Source: Streptomyces globisporus
GTDB lineage: Bacteria > Actinomycetota > Actinomycetes > Streptomycetales > Streptomycetaceae
Assembly: GCA_014649555.1 (NCBI GenBank)
Contig: BMTG01000010.1
Coordinates: forward strand, 62,001 to 126,000
Direction: 5' to 3'
Length of the DNA: 64,000 nucleotides
Every line of letters starts with the position of its first letter. Position 1 is the first letter of the stretch. Shown one piece after another: positions 18,621 to 26,670 of this stretch. The notes below the pieces were generated by a model, which saw only the letters and a program-made list of their open reading frames with translations, searched no databases and was not told the origin of the DNA. The position numbers and the translations under genes are program-made.

Positions 18621-19177
18621 TCAGGATCCGGACGCCTCGGGACGCCTCAGGCAGTCGCTGAGCACCCCGAGATCCACCTCTTCCAGGCTACGGGCGGAGG
18701 CCCTCCCCCGCGCGGGATCGACCGGCAGCAGCGAGGGCACCACCAGCACGGCACACCCCGCGGCGTGCGCGGACGCGGTGCCGTCCGGGGAGTCCTCGAC
18801 GGCCACACAGGCCGAGGCGGGGACCCCGAGGCGGGGACCCCGAACCGGGTCGCCGCCGCTTTGCACGGGATCGGGGTGCGGCTTGGTCCGTACGGTGTCG
18901 TCGGCCGAGAGGGTGAAGGCGAACGGCGCCGCGCCCTTTCGCTTGTGGAGGAGGCGCTGACGAGGGCGAACGGCACCCGGTGCCGTTCCAGGGCGGCAGG
19001 CAGGGCGGCGGCCCGGGGGCGTAGCGGGCGCCCGCATCGGCCGTGCGGTGGAAGGAGCCGGTGAGCTCGGCGTCGATGCCGGGCAGCTCGGCCGCCGTCC
19101 CGCCGGTCACCGCGATCAGATGAGCGGCGGTGTCGGCGACGGGGCGGGCCCGGCCGCAGGAGTCCGGCAGCGTACCG
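18621..19177 (-). pseudogene. HAD-superfamily hydrolase remnant, truncated and frameshifted
   Basis: Pieces of one HAD-IA hydrolase appear in three reading frames in the correct order. They are RPVADTAAHLIAVTGG and AELPGIDAELTGSF (near 19140-19060), then ALERHRVPFALVSAS with the motif II serine (near 18990-18940), then SADDTVRTKPHPDP with the motif III lysine, followed by GVPASACVAVEDSPDGTASA with the motif IV acidic pair. The N-terminal DxDGT nucleophile region is missing altogether; the remnant begins three bases past the dusB stop. The segment after KPHPDP is also scrambled. The protein cannot be functional as it stands. Confidence 0.8.
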
Positions 19178-19179
19178 GC

Positions 19180-20328
19180 TCAGCCGCCGGAGGTGTCCAG
19201 CTCGGCGTCGGCGCTGACGCCGGCGCAGTCGTAGGGATCCTTGAGCCAGCCGTCCGGGAGGACGACCCGGTTGTTGCCGGAGGTGCGTCCGCGCGGGCCG
19301 TCCGCGCCGTCCGGCCAGGGCTGGTCGAGGTCCAGCTCGTGCAGCTGGCCGCCCAGCTCCTCCAGGGACGAGGTGACGGCGAGCTTCTTGCGCATCTCGG
19401 AGCCGACCGCGAAGCCCTTGAGATACCAGGCCACGTGCTTGCGGAAGTCGATGACGCCCCGCGCCTCGTCGCCGATCCACTCCCCGAGCAGCGTCGCGTG
19501 GCGCACCATGACGTCCGCGACCTCGCGCAGGGTGGGCGCGTGCCTCTCCGTACGCCCCTCCATGGCGTTGACCAGGTCGGCGAAGAGCCAGGGCCGCCCG
19601 AGGCAGCCGCGCCCGACGACGACCCCGTCGCAGCCGGTCTCGCGCATCATCCGCAGAGCGTCGTCGGCGCACCAGATGTCGCCGTTGCCGAGGACGGGGA
19701 TCTCGGGGACGTGCTCCTTGAGCCGGGCGATGGCGTCCCAGTCGGCGGTGCCGCCGTAGTGCTGGGCGGTGGTGCGCCCGTGCAGGGCGACAGCGGTCAC
19801 CCCCTCCTCGACGGCGATGCGCCCGGCGTCGAGGAAGGTGAGGTGGTCGTCGTCGATGCCCTTGCGCATCTTGATGGTGACGGGGAGGTCTCCGGCGCCC
19901 GAGACGGCTTCCCGGAGGATGGCCCGCAGCAGGGGCCGCTTGTACGGAAGCGCGGAGCCACCGCCCTTGCGGGTGACCTTGGGGACGGGGCAGCCGAAGT
20001 TCAGGTCGATGTGATCGGCGAGATTCTCGTCCACGATCATGCGGACGGCCTTGCCGACGGTGACCGGGTCCACTCCGTACAGCTGGATCGAGCGCGGGGT
20101 CTCGGTCGCGTCGAAGTGGATGAGCTGCATCGTCTTCTCGTTGCGCTCGACCAGCGCCCGCGTGGTGATCATCTCGCTGACGAACAGCCCCTTGCCGCCG
20201 GAGAACTCCCGGCACAGCGTCCGGAACGGGGCGTTGGTGATGCCGGCCATCGGGGCCAGCACGACCGGCGGCTGCACGGTGTGCGGGCCGATACGGAGCT
20301 GCGGGAGGGCGGGGGCGAGCGTGGTCAT
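19180..20328 (-). CDS. dusB: tRNA dihydrouridine synthase DusB
   Basis: FMN-dependent reduction of uridine to dihydrouridine in the tRNA D-loop. The 382-residue protein opens its TIM barrel with VVLAPMAGITNAPFRTLCRE, has the catalytic cysteine in HIDLNFGCPVPKVTRKGGG near residue 104, and the FMN phosphate-binding segments VLGNGDIWCADDALRMM and GVVVGRGCLGRPWLF. The C-terminal domain binds tRNA. The ATG at 20328 matches the family start; upstream codons are not conserved. A decayed HAD hydrolase directly follows, suggesting the two once formed an operon. Family usual length is 320-390. Confidence 0.95.
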   Translation of the reverse strand: MTTLAPALPQLRIGPHTVQPPVVLAPMAGITNAPFRTLCREFSGGKGLFVSEMITTRALVERNEKTMQLIHFDATETPRSIQLYGVDPVTVGKAVRMIVDENLADHIDLNFGCPVPKVTRKGGGSALPYKRPLLRAILREAVSGAGDLPVTIKMRKGIDDDHLTFLDAGRIAVEEGVTAVALHGRTTAQHYGGTADWDAIARLKEHVPEIPVLGNGDIWCADDALRMMRETGCDGVVVGRGCLGRPWLFADLVNAMEGRTERHAPTLREVADVMVRHATLLGEWIGDEARGVIDFRKHVAWYLKGFAVGSEMRKKLAVTSSLEELGGQLHELDLDQPWPDGADGPRGRTSGNNRVVLPDGWLKDPYDCAGVSADAELDTSGG

Positions 20329-20445
20329 TGCTCCATTGTCGCGTACGCCGGAGGGTGGCGGACCGGGCCACGTCCGCAATGCCATCATCGGATGCGTCGG
20401 CGGCGTACATCCGCTGGGCAGGGCACGACAGAGCACGGGGTACGC

Positions 20446-20811
20446 ATGGCCTACCTGTTCCTCTTCGGCTGTTTCCTCCTGCTGGTCGTCGTCGGCTCGC
20501 TGGCAGCCCGGACCGGCTACCGGGGCAAGGTCTGCGACGGCGCCGCCGGGTGCGAGGTCCCGGCCGCGGTGAAGGCGGACCCGGCGCTGCGGAAGCGGGC
20601 GAACGATCTGGTGGCGTTCTGGTGCACCGGGGTCGCCGTCCTCGGGGCGGCGCCGCTGGTACCCCTGGGCATCGTCATCCTGAGCGGCGGCGGCAAGGCG
20701 ATCTCCACCCGGGGGCTCGCGGCGTTCGCCGGGTACGCCCTGATCATCGGGATCGTCGGCGGCTACCCGTTCGAGGAGATCAAGCAGCTCGGGGCCTCCG
20801 CAGAGCGCTGA
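20446..20811 (+). CDS. Small membrane protein of unknown function
   Basis: A 121-residue protein with three predicted membrane helices: AYLFLFGCFLLLVVVGSLAA at the N-terminus, LVAFWCTGVAVLGAAPLVPLG in the middle, and LAAFAGYALIIGIVGG near the C-terminus. Between the first two lies a segment with two cysteines (KVCDGAAGCEVP) that could be extracytoplasmic. I do not recognise the family. Codon use is normal for the genome. It diverges from dusB (117 bases between starts) and is followed by an FMN-binding protein on the same strand after 59 bases. Confidence 0.7.
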   Translation: MAYLFLFGCFLLLVVVGSLAARTGYRGKVCDGAAGCEVPAAVKADPALRKRANDLVAFWCTGVAVLGAAPLVPLGIVILSGGGKAISTRGLAAFAGYALIIGIVGGYPFEEIKQLGASAER

Positions 20812-20870
20812 GAGCTGAGAGCAGGAGTGCACCACCCGGGGCGACGACGGGGAACGTGGGACACTCGCGC

Positions 20871-21389
20871 ATGCCTGTAACGAACCCGTGGCTGGCCGGC
20901 CCGTCGCCGAAGAAGCGGCTCGATCGTGAGCGCCTGGAAGAACGCATACTCAACCTGCTGTCGTCGCAGAACATGTGCGTGCTCGCGACGGCGGGACCGG
21001 AGGGCCCCCTCGCAACGCCGGTGCGCTACTACCACCTCGACTTCGCGATGATGTTCAGCACCGCTCCCGGTTCCCCGAAGATGCGGAACCTGGCCGCCGA
21101 CCCCCGGGTGTCGGTGGGCGTCTTCGCCCCGCTGGTCGGACAGGCCAGCAGCCGAGGGGCTCAACTCTTCGGCCGGGCCCGCGTCCTGTCCGAGGACGAC
21201 CCCGACTTCGCGCACTACTGGCCGGCCTTCCGCTGGCAGTCCGACCACGTCGAGCGGTCCCGTTCGCTGGACGAACCGCAGTCGGGCCCGTTGGTCGTGA
21301 TCGAGGCCGAGCGGATCGTCTACACGGAACACTGGCTGCGGCGCGAGGGCTTCTCGCCGCGCCAGTTCTGGACCAGGTCGGCCCCGTAG
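20871..21389 (+). CDS. Pyridoxamine 5'-phosphate oxidase family protein
   Basis: A 172-residue split-barrel flavin-binding protein of the PNPOx-like type. The fold is indicated by LNLLSSQNMCVLATAGPEGPL with the following TPVRYYHLDFAMMFSTAPGS, then KMRNLAADPRVSVGVF, a classic FMN/F420 fold block. Such proteins bind FMN, F420 or heme; the substrate and cofactor are not determinable here. The ATG at 20871 fits the barrel start. No clear Shine-Dalgarno lies within ten bases. Confidence 0.82.
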   Translation: MPVTNPWLAGPSPKKRLDRERLEERILNLLSSQNMCVLATAGPEGPLATPVRYYHLDFAMMFSTAPGSPKMRNLAADPRVSVGVFAPLVGQASSRGAQLFGRARVLSEDDPDFAHYWPAFRWQSDHVERSRSLDEPQSGPLVVIEAERIVYTEHWLRREGFSPRQFWTRSAP

Positions 21390-21489
21390 ACGTCGAGAAG
21401 CGAGCGGCGGCTCCGTCCCGGAAGCAGAAGCGGAAACGGAAGCAGAAACGCAGCAGCGGACCGGCTGCACGACCGAGAAGGAGTCCCCC

Positions 21490-21930
21490 GTGACCGTTCT
21501 TCGCATGGACAACGTGGCCGTCGTCGTCGACGACCTGGCGGCCGCCACCGCCTTCTTCATCGAGCTCGGCCTGGAGCTGGAGGGTGAAGCGCAGGTCGAG
21601 GGAGCCGTGCCGGACCGGATGACCGGCCTCGACGGGGTGCGCAGCGCCATCGCGATGATGCGCACCCCGGACGGCCACAGCAGGCTGGAGCTGACCAAGT
21701 TCCTCGCCCCGGCGGCGGTCGGCGGCGGGGCGGACGCCCCGGCGCCCAACACCCTGGGCCTGCACCGGGTGATGTTCGCGGTCGACGACATCGACGACAC
21801 GGTCGCCCGGCTGCGCCGCCACGGCGCCGAACTCCTCGGTGAGATCGTCCAGTACGAGGACGCCTACCGCCTCTGCGACCTCCGCGGCCCTTCGGGGATC
21901 ATCGTCGCCCTGGCCCAGCAGCTCGGCTGA
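21490..21930 (+). CDS. VOC family protein
   Basis: A 146-residue vicinal-oxygen-chelate protein with two paired modules: VLRMDNVAVVVDDLAAATAF opens the first, with ELGLELEGEAQVEG following, and GLHRVMFAVDDIDDTVARL opens the second, ending in CDLRGPSGIIVALAQQLG. The spaced His, Glu and Glu positions are consistent with metal binding, but the substrate is unknown. It starts with GTG at 21490, with AGAAGGAG eight bases upstream. The next gene, on the opposite strand, ends 19 bases after its stop. Confidence 0.85.
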   Translation: MTVLRMDNVAVVVDDLAAATAFFIELGLELEGEAQVEGAVPDRMTGLDGVRSAIAMMRTPDGHSRLELTKFLAPAAVGGGADAPAPNTLGLHRVMFAVDDIDDTVARLRRHGAELLGEIVQYEDAYRLCDLRGPSGIIVALAQQLG

Positions 21931-21949
21931 CCGAAGCCTCACGATGGCG

Positions 21950-22840
21950 TCACCGGTCGCCGTCCACCGCGATGCGGTGCAGCCGTTCCAGCCTGCTCCG
22001 GGTCTCCTCGTCCACCGGCGGATAGCTCACCAGGCGCGGCCCGCTGGACGGGCCGAGCCAGAGGTTGGTGTGCTCGACGTGGAGCAGTCCCACCTGCGCG
22101 TTGCGGACGTACTTGGTGCGGCCGCGCTGGTCGACCACCTCGTGGCGGCCCCACACCTCGCGGAACTCCGGTGATCGCGTCTCCAGCCGGTGCAGCAGCG
22201 CCTTCCAGGCCGGCTCGGCGAGATGCCCGGCCATCGAGGCACGGAACTTGGCGGCCATCATGCGCGTGACCTCGGGCAGGTCGACGATCGAGGCCCGCCA
22301 GTCGTCATGGGTGAAGGCCAGGAGCAGACAGTTGCGGTCCTCGGGCGCCACCGCGTCCAGGTCGCAGAGCAGCCGGGCGTAGGTGCGGTTGTAGGCGAGG
22401 ACGTCGTACCGGCTGTTCTGGACGCAGGCCGGAATGGGGTCCAGCTGCTCCAGCATGGTCCGCAGCGCCGGGGTGACGGTGGGGCACTCCGTGCCGGGGG
22501 CCGGGTCCGGGGCCGCGGCGAGGGCGAAGAGATGGGCGCGCTCGCTCGGGTCGAGCAGCAGGGCGCGGGCGAGGGCGTCCAGCACCTGGGCGGAGACCTG
22601 GATGTCCCGGGCCTGTTCGAGCCAGGTGTACCAGGTGACCCCGACCGCCGAGAGCTGGGCGACCTCTTCCCGGCGCAGCCCCGGGGTGCGGCGGCGCCGG
22701 CCCCGGACGAGGCCCACCTGCTCGGGGGTGATGCGCTCGCGGCGGCTGCGCAGGAAGGCGGCCAGCTCGTGCCGCCGGATGTCGGACGGGGACTCCGTGC
22801 TGTCCGGTGCGAGCAGGGGGTCGGCTGCCATGGTGGTCAT
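21950..22840 (-). CDS. XRE-family transcriptional regulator with MmyB-like ligand-binding domain
   Basis: A 296-residue regulator. The N-terminal helix-turn-helix lies around residues 20-85, with the hallmark RTPGLRREEVAQLSAVGVTW followed by YTWLEQARDI. The C-terminal part is the MmyB-like domain, a PAS-related fold with DVLAYNRTYARLL and the block WRASIVDLPEVTRMMAAKF; relatives bind fatty-acid-like ligands. The ATG at 22840 has GGAGG only one base away, and a second ATG at 22831 has better spacing, so the true protein may be three residues shorter. It diverges from a DHA2 exporter with twin palindromes between them and is probably its repressor. Confidence 0.88.
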   Translation of the reverse strand: MTTMAADPLLAPDSTESPSDIRRHELAAFLRSRRERITPEQVGLVRGRRRRTPGLRREEVAQLSAVGVTWYTWLEQARDIQVSAQVLDALARALLLDPSERAHLFALAAAPDPAPGTECPTVTPALRTMLEQLDPIPACVQNSRYDVLAYNRTYARLLCDLDAVAPEDRNCLLLAFTHDDWRASIVDLPEVTRMMAAKFRASMAGHLAEPAWKALLHRLETRSPEFREVWGRHEVVDQRGRTKYVRNAQVGLLHVEHTNLWLGPSSGPRLVSYPPVDEETRSRLERLHRIAVDGDR

Positions 22841-22882
22841 GCCTCCAGCGTGCGGGGTCTCGCCGCCTGTTGCCAGGTACTC

Positions 22883-22914
22883 CTGGTACCAGGATAAGAA
22901 GACTCTGGTACCAG
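22883..22914. promoter_or_regulatory. Twin palindromic operators between XRE regulator and DHA2 exporter
   Basis: CTGGTACCAG occurs twice, at 22883-22892 and 22905-22914, 22 bp apart (two helical turns). A related half copy, CCAGGTAC, lies just to the left at 22873-22880. The position between divergent starts (22840 and 22942) makes it the likely operator for the regulator. Confidence 0.75.
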
Positions 22915-22941
22915 GCTGGGATCGGCGGGAGAGTCGATGGC

Positions 22942-24441
22942 GTGAGTGAATCATCCGTACACACCTCTCCTCGTGCGGCTTCCGGCCCGGCCCGGGCGAC
23001 CCCCGCCGGCCAGGAACCCGTCCGCCACCACGACCACCCCACACCCGTGCTGGGCGCGCTCGGCCTCTTCACCGTGCTGCTGGGCGCGGCACTCCCGCTC
23101 ATCGACTTCTTCATCGTGAACGTCGCGCTGCCCACCATCGACCGTGATCTGGACGCGGGCCCGGCCATGCTCGAACTCGTCGTCGCGGGCTACGGTCTCG
23201 CGTACGCCGTGCTGCTGGTCCTCGGCGGACGGCTGGGCGACATGGTGGGCCGCAGGCGGCTGTTCCTGATCGGCATGGCCGCCTTCGGGATCACCTCGCT
23301 GGCCTGCGGGCTCGCTCCGGACGCCTGGACGCTGGTCGGCGCCCGGGTGGCGCAGGGCGCGGCCGCCGCGCTGATGCTGCCGCAGGTGCTGGCCACGATC
23401 CAGGCGGCGACGCGGGGACCCCGCCGGGCCCGGGCGATGAGCCTGTACGGGGCGACGGCCGGGCTGTCGATGGTCGTCGGCCAGATCCTGGGCGGGGTGC
23501 TGGTCGCCGCCGCCCCGATGGCCTCGGTGTTCGGTGAGAGCGCGGGCTGGCGGTCGGTGTTCCTGGTGAACGTCCCGGTGGTCGTGGTGGGTCTGGTCCT
23601 GGCCGCCCGCGCGGTGCCGGAGACCCGCTCGGACCGCCCGGCCCCCGTGGACGTACCGGGAACCCTGCTCCTGGCCCTGTCCCTGGTCACGCTGCTGGCC
23701 CCGCTGACGGAGGGCCGGGCGGCGGGCTGGCCGCTGTGGACCTGGCTCTCGCTGGCCCTCTTCCCGTTCTCCGCGTACGCCTTCTACCGGGTGGAGCGCC
23801 GGGCCGACCGGCTGGGCCGGGTGCCCCTGGTCCCGCCGAGCCTGCTGCGGCTGGACTCGCTGCGGCGGGGCCTGGCGCTGGTGGTGCCGTTCTCGATCGG
23901 CTTCGGCGGCTTCATGTTCGTGATCGCGGTGGCGCTCCAGCAGGGCCTGCGGCTGGGCCCGGCGGCGGCCGGACTCTCGCTGGCCCCGATGGCCCTGGCC
24001 TTCTTCGGCGCCTCCCTGGCGGGCCCCCGCCTGGTACGCCGGTACGGCACCCGGGTCGTCACGGCGGGCGGCCTGATCCAGGCGGTGGGCGTGGTGGTCC
24101 TGGCGCTGACGGCGCACTACACCTGGCAGGGCCTCGGCATCTGGGGCCTGCTCCCGGGGGTGGCGATCGCGGGCCTCGGCCAGGGGCTCCAGCTCCCCGT
24201 GCTGTTCCGGATCGTGCTCTCCGACGTACCGCCGGAGAAGGCCGGGGTGGGCGGCGGCGTGATGACGACGACCCAGCAGGCGGCGCTGGCCCTCGGGGTG
24301 GCCATGCTGGGCACCCTGTTCCTGGCGCTGGTGCCGGCCCTGGGCATGCGGGACGCACTGGTCGTGACCTTGCTGGCGCAGTTGGCGGCGGTGGCGCTGA
24401 CGGTGGGGCTGAGCCTGCGGTTGCCGCGCACGGTGGGGTGA
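22942..24441 (+). CDS. DHA2-family MFS multidrug exporter (14 TM)
   Basis: A 499-residue proton-coupled drug efflux transporter of the inner membrane. After a 35-residue polar N-terminal tail, TM1 carries the DHA2 motif PLIDFFIVNVALPTIDRDL. The A motif is GGRLGDMVGRRRLF after TM2, and motif C occurs in TM5 (LSMVVGQILGGVLVA). The hydrophobic pattern suggests 14 helices. GTG at 22942 has a GGGAG eight bases upstream. Divergent transcription from an XRE/MmyB regulator with paired operators indicates inducible efflux. The substrate cannot be told. Confidence 0.93.
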   Translation: MSESSVHTSPRAASGPARATPAGQEPVRHHDHPTPVLGALGLFTVLLGAALPLIDFFIVNVALPTIDRDLDAGPAMLELVVAGYGLAYAVLLVLGGRLGDMVGRRRLFLIGMAAFGITSLACGLAPDAWTLVGARVAQGAAAALMLPQVLATIQAATRGPRRARAMSLYGATAGLSMVVGQILGGVLVAAAPMASVFGESAGWRSVFLVNVPVVVVGLVLAARAVPETRSDRPAPVDVPGTLLLALSLVTLLAPLTEGRAAGWPLWTWLSLALFPFSAYAFYRVERRADRLGRVPLVPPSLLRLDSLRRGLALVVPFSIGFGGFMFVIAVALQQGLRLGPAAAGLSLAPMALAFFGASLAGPRLVRRYGTRVVTAGGLIQAVGVVVLALTAHYTWQGLGIWGLLPGVAIAGLGQGLQLPVLFRIVLSDVPPEKAGVGGGVMTTTQQAALALGVAMLGTLFLALVPALGMRDALVVTLLAQLAAVALTVGLSLRLPRTVG

Positions 24442-24463
24442 GCGGGCCGCCTACCATCGAGAG

Positions 24464-25060
24464 GTGATCGCAGAAGAGGGTGCCCGTCTGGGCTCGGAGG
24501 CCGCGCGCAGCGTGGTGCGGCTGGGGTGTGCGGACGTGCTGCCCGGCCTGTCCGAGGAGGAGTTCGCCCGGATCGAGGAAGAGTTCGGGTTCGCGTTCAG
24601 CGACGACCACCGGGCGTTCCTGGCGGCCGGGCTGCCCGTGAACCGGTCGTCCTCGACGGGCCGCCAGCAGTCATGGCCGAACTGGCGCGACGGCGACCCC
24701 GACGAACTGCGCGAACGCCTGGCTCGGCCGGTCCAGGGCGTGCTGTTCGACGTGGAGCACAACTCCTTCTGGTCAACGCACTGGGGCGCCAAGCCGGACA
24801 TGCCGTCCCAGGCCCTTGAGGTGGCGGGCCGTGAACTGGCCGCCGTACCGCAGATGGTCCCGGTCTACTCGCATCGCTGTCTGCCGGCCGGACGCGGCAC
24901 GTACGGGCACCCCGTCCTGTCGATTCACCAGACCGACATCATCCATTACGGCACAGACCTGGCCGACTACATCACCCAGGAGTTCAACGGACCGCCGCAC
25001 GGGGAGGGCGCGTCCTGCCTGCGCTCGACCGTGGCTTTCTGGCGGGACCTCGTGGACTGA
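24464..25060 (+). CDS. SMI1/KNR4 (SUKH)-like protein
   Basis: A 198-residue protein with a probable SUKH-type core: LSEEEFARIEEEFGFAFSDD followed by HRAFLAAGLPV near residues 28-62, then the aromatic WPNWRDGDPDEL segment. A second conserved-looking stretch is VPVYSHRCLPAGRGTYGHPV followed by LSIHQTDIIHYG. SUKH proteins often act as immunity proteins against nuclease toxins, but this one has no toxin partner nearby, so a housekeeping role is equally likely. It starts with GTG at 24464, 22 bases after the exporter stop, and could be cotranscribed with it. Confidence 0.6.
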   Translation: MIAEEGARLGSEAARSVVRLGCADVLPGLSEEEFARIEEEFGFAFSDDHRAFLAAGLPVNRSSSTGRQQSWPNWRDGDPDELRERLARPVQGVLFDVEHNSFWSTHWGAKPDMPSQALEVAGRELAAVPQMVPVYSHRCLPAGRGTYGHPVLSIHQTDIIHYGTDLADYITQEFNGPPHGEGASCLRSTVAFWRDLVD

Positions 25061-25108
25061 CCGGACCGGGGGGCCATATCATCGTCGGCCGGCCGGCCGA
25101 CGGACGGC

Positions 25109-25687
25109 TCAGGCGAGGCGCGAGGCGCCCCAGGCCGCCTCGATCATCCGGAAGACCTCGTCCACCGCGTCCCCCGGCTCGGCCGCCTCGCAGGCCAGTG
25201 CGTAGGCGTCGATCACGAACCTCGCGACGGTCCGGCAGGCCGTCGACGTCTCCGGTACGCCGAGGTCGGCGGCGATGGCGGCGGCCAGCGTGTCCGCGTG
25301 GCGCATCCGCATCGACTCCTCGTACTCCCGCAGCGCCGGTGAGGACACGATCAGGCTCCGGACCGGGGCGGCCTCGGGTGCCGTGCAGTGGCGCACCAGG
25401 GCGTGGATCTCCTGGCGCAGCGCCGGGATCAGCGGCTCGCCCGGCGCCCGGTCGGTGACCGCCCGCACGAGGCCGTGCTCGAACCCCTGATCGCGTTCGA
25501 AGACCAGCGCCTCCTTCGCGGGGAAATGCGAGAAGAGCGTGGTGACGGCCACATCGGCCTCGGCGGCCACGTCCCGGATGCCCACATCGTCGTAGCCGCG
25601 TTCCAGGAAGAGGTGCAGAGCGGTGTCGGCGATCTTCTGGCGGGTCGCGGCCTTCTTGCGCTCGCGGCGCCCGGACGGCTCGATCAT
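25109..25687 (-). CDS. TetR-family transcriptional regulator
   Basis: A 192-residue repressor. The N-terminal helix-turn-helix covers residues 10-55, with KIADTALHLFLERGYDDVGI and AVTTLFSHFPAKEALVF, the TetR signature. The C-terminal ligand domain has no close family I recognise. It diverges from an NADPH:quinone oxidoreductase-like gene. A nearly perfect 19-bp palindrome sits 40 bases upstream of its start, inside the promoter of the neighbour. It probably represses the oxidoreductase and itself. Confidence 0.9.
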   Translation of the reverse strand: MIEPSGRRERKKAATRQKIADTALHLFLERGYDDVGIRDVAAEADVAVTTLFSHFPAKEALVFERDQGFEHGLVRAVTDRAPGEPLIPALRQEIHALVRHCTAPEAAPVRSLIVSSPALREYEESMRMRHADTLAAAIAADLGVPETSTACRTVARFVIDAYALACEAAEPGDAVDEVFRMIEAAWGASRLA

Positions 25688-25721
25688 GCGCTGACACTAC
25701 CAAGGACAAAACAACAACGGA

Positions 25722-25757
25722 TTCAAAACCCTAACCGTTAGTGTTACAGTCGGCGCA
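25722..25757 (+). promoter_or_regulatory. Leaderless promoter with TetR operator in the spacer
   Basis: -35 TTCAAA (25722-25727) and -10 TACAGT (25745-25750) are separated by 17 bp, and the start codon A at 25757 lies exactly where transcription should begin. There is no ribosome binding site. CTAACCGTTAG (25731-25741) lies within the spacer and extends to a 19-bp palindrome (25727-25745) with one mismatch. Confidence 0.65.
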
Positions 25758-26650
25758 TGAAGAAAGTGAGCTTCGCCGAGTTCGGCGGCCCCGACGTCCT
25801 CCGCCTCATCGATGCCGAGGAGCCCCACGCGGGCCCCGGCGAGATACGCGTCTCCGTACGCGCCGCAGGAGTGAACCCGGTCGACTGGCGCATCCGTGAA
25901 GGCCAGGTTCTCGGAGCGCATCCGACCCGACTGCCGTCAGGGGTGGGCCTCGACGCCGCCGGAGTGGTGGACGAGGTCGGCGGGGGCGTCGACGGAGTGG
26001 AGGTCGGCGACCCCGTGTTCGGCGAAGGGTCCAGTACGTACGCCGAGTTCGCCGTGCTGGGGGCCTGGGCCCGGATGCCGGAGGGCCTGACGTTCGAGGA
26101 GGCGGCGGGGTATCCGTCGGTGGTGGAGACCGCGCTGCGCGTCATCCGCGAGGTCGGCGTACGGCCCGGCCAGACGCTGCTGGTAAGCGGCGCGTCCGGC
26201 GGCGTCGGTTCAGCGGTCCTGCAGATCGCGCGCGAGCGGGGCATCAAGGTCATCGGCACGGCCGGCGCCGCCAACCAGGACTACCTGCGCGGCCTGGGCG
26301 CGCTCGCCACGACGTACGGCGAGGGCTGGGCCGAGCGGGTGCGGGGCCTCGGCCGGGTCGACGCGGCGCTCGACCTGGCGGGCACCGGCGTGATCCGCGA
26401 GCTCGTCGAACTGACCGGAGACCCGCAGAAGGTGGTCAGCATCGCGGACCTGGACGCGCCGGAGTCCGGCGTCCGCTTCTCCGGCGTGGCGGGCAGCGTG
26501 CCGCACGCGCTGGCCGAGGCCGCCGCACTCATCTCGCGCGGCAGGCTGCACATCCCGGTCGAGAAGTCCTACGCGCTGACGGAGGTCGCGGCCGCGCACG
26601 CCGACAGCCGGGCGGGCCATACACGGGGCCGCCGCGTCATCGTCATCTGA
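25757..26650 (+). CDS. NADP-dependent zinc-free alcohol dehydrogenase/quinone oxidoreductase
   Basis: A 297-residue medium-chain reductase of the quinone oxidoreductase group. The catalytic fold begins MKKVSFAEFGGPDVLRLI with VRAAGVNPVDWRIREG. The NADPH-binding Rossmann motif is LVSGASGGVGSAVLQIA near residue 148. No structural or catalytic zinc cysteines are present. It probably reduces quinones or enones using NADPH. The ATG at 25757 appears leaderless behind a TetR-controlled promoter, which supports a xenobiotic or redox stress role. It converges with the glutaminase gene. Confidence 0.9.
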   Translation: MKKVSFAEFGGPDVLRLIDAEEPHAGPGEIRVSVRAAGVNPVDWRIREGQVLGAHPTRLPSGVGLDAAGVVDEVGGGVDGVEVGDPVFGEGSSTYAEFAVLGAWARMPEGLTFEEAAGYPSVVETALRVIREVGVRPGQTLLVSGASGGVGSAVLQIARERGIKVIGTAGAANQDYLRGLGALATTYGEGWAERVRGLGRVDAALDLAGTGVIRELVELTGDPQKVVSIADLDAPESGVRFSGVAGSVPHALAEAAALISRGRLHIPVEKSYALTEVAAAHADSRAGHTRGRRVIVI

Positions 26651-26670
26651 TACAGCCGGAGACCGGCGCG

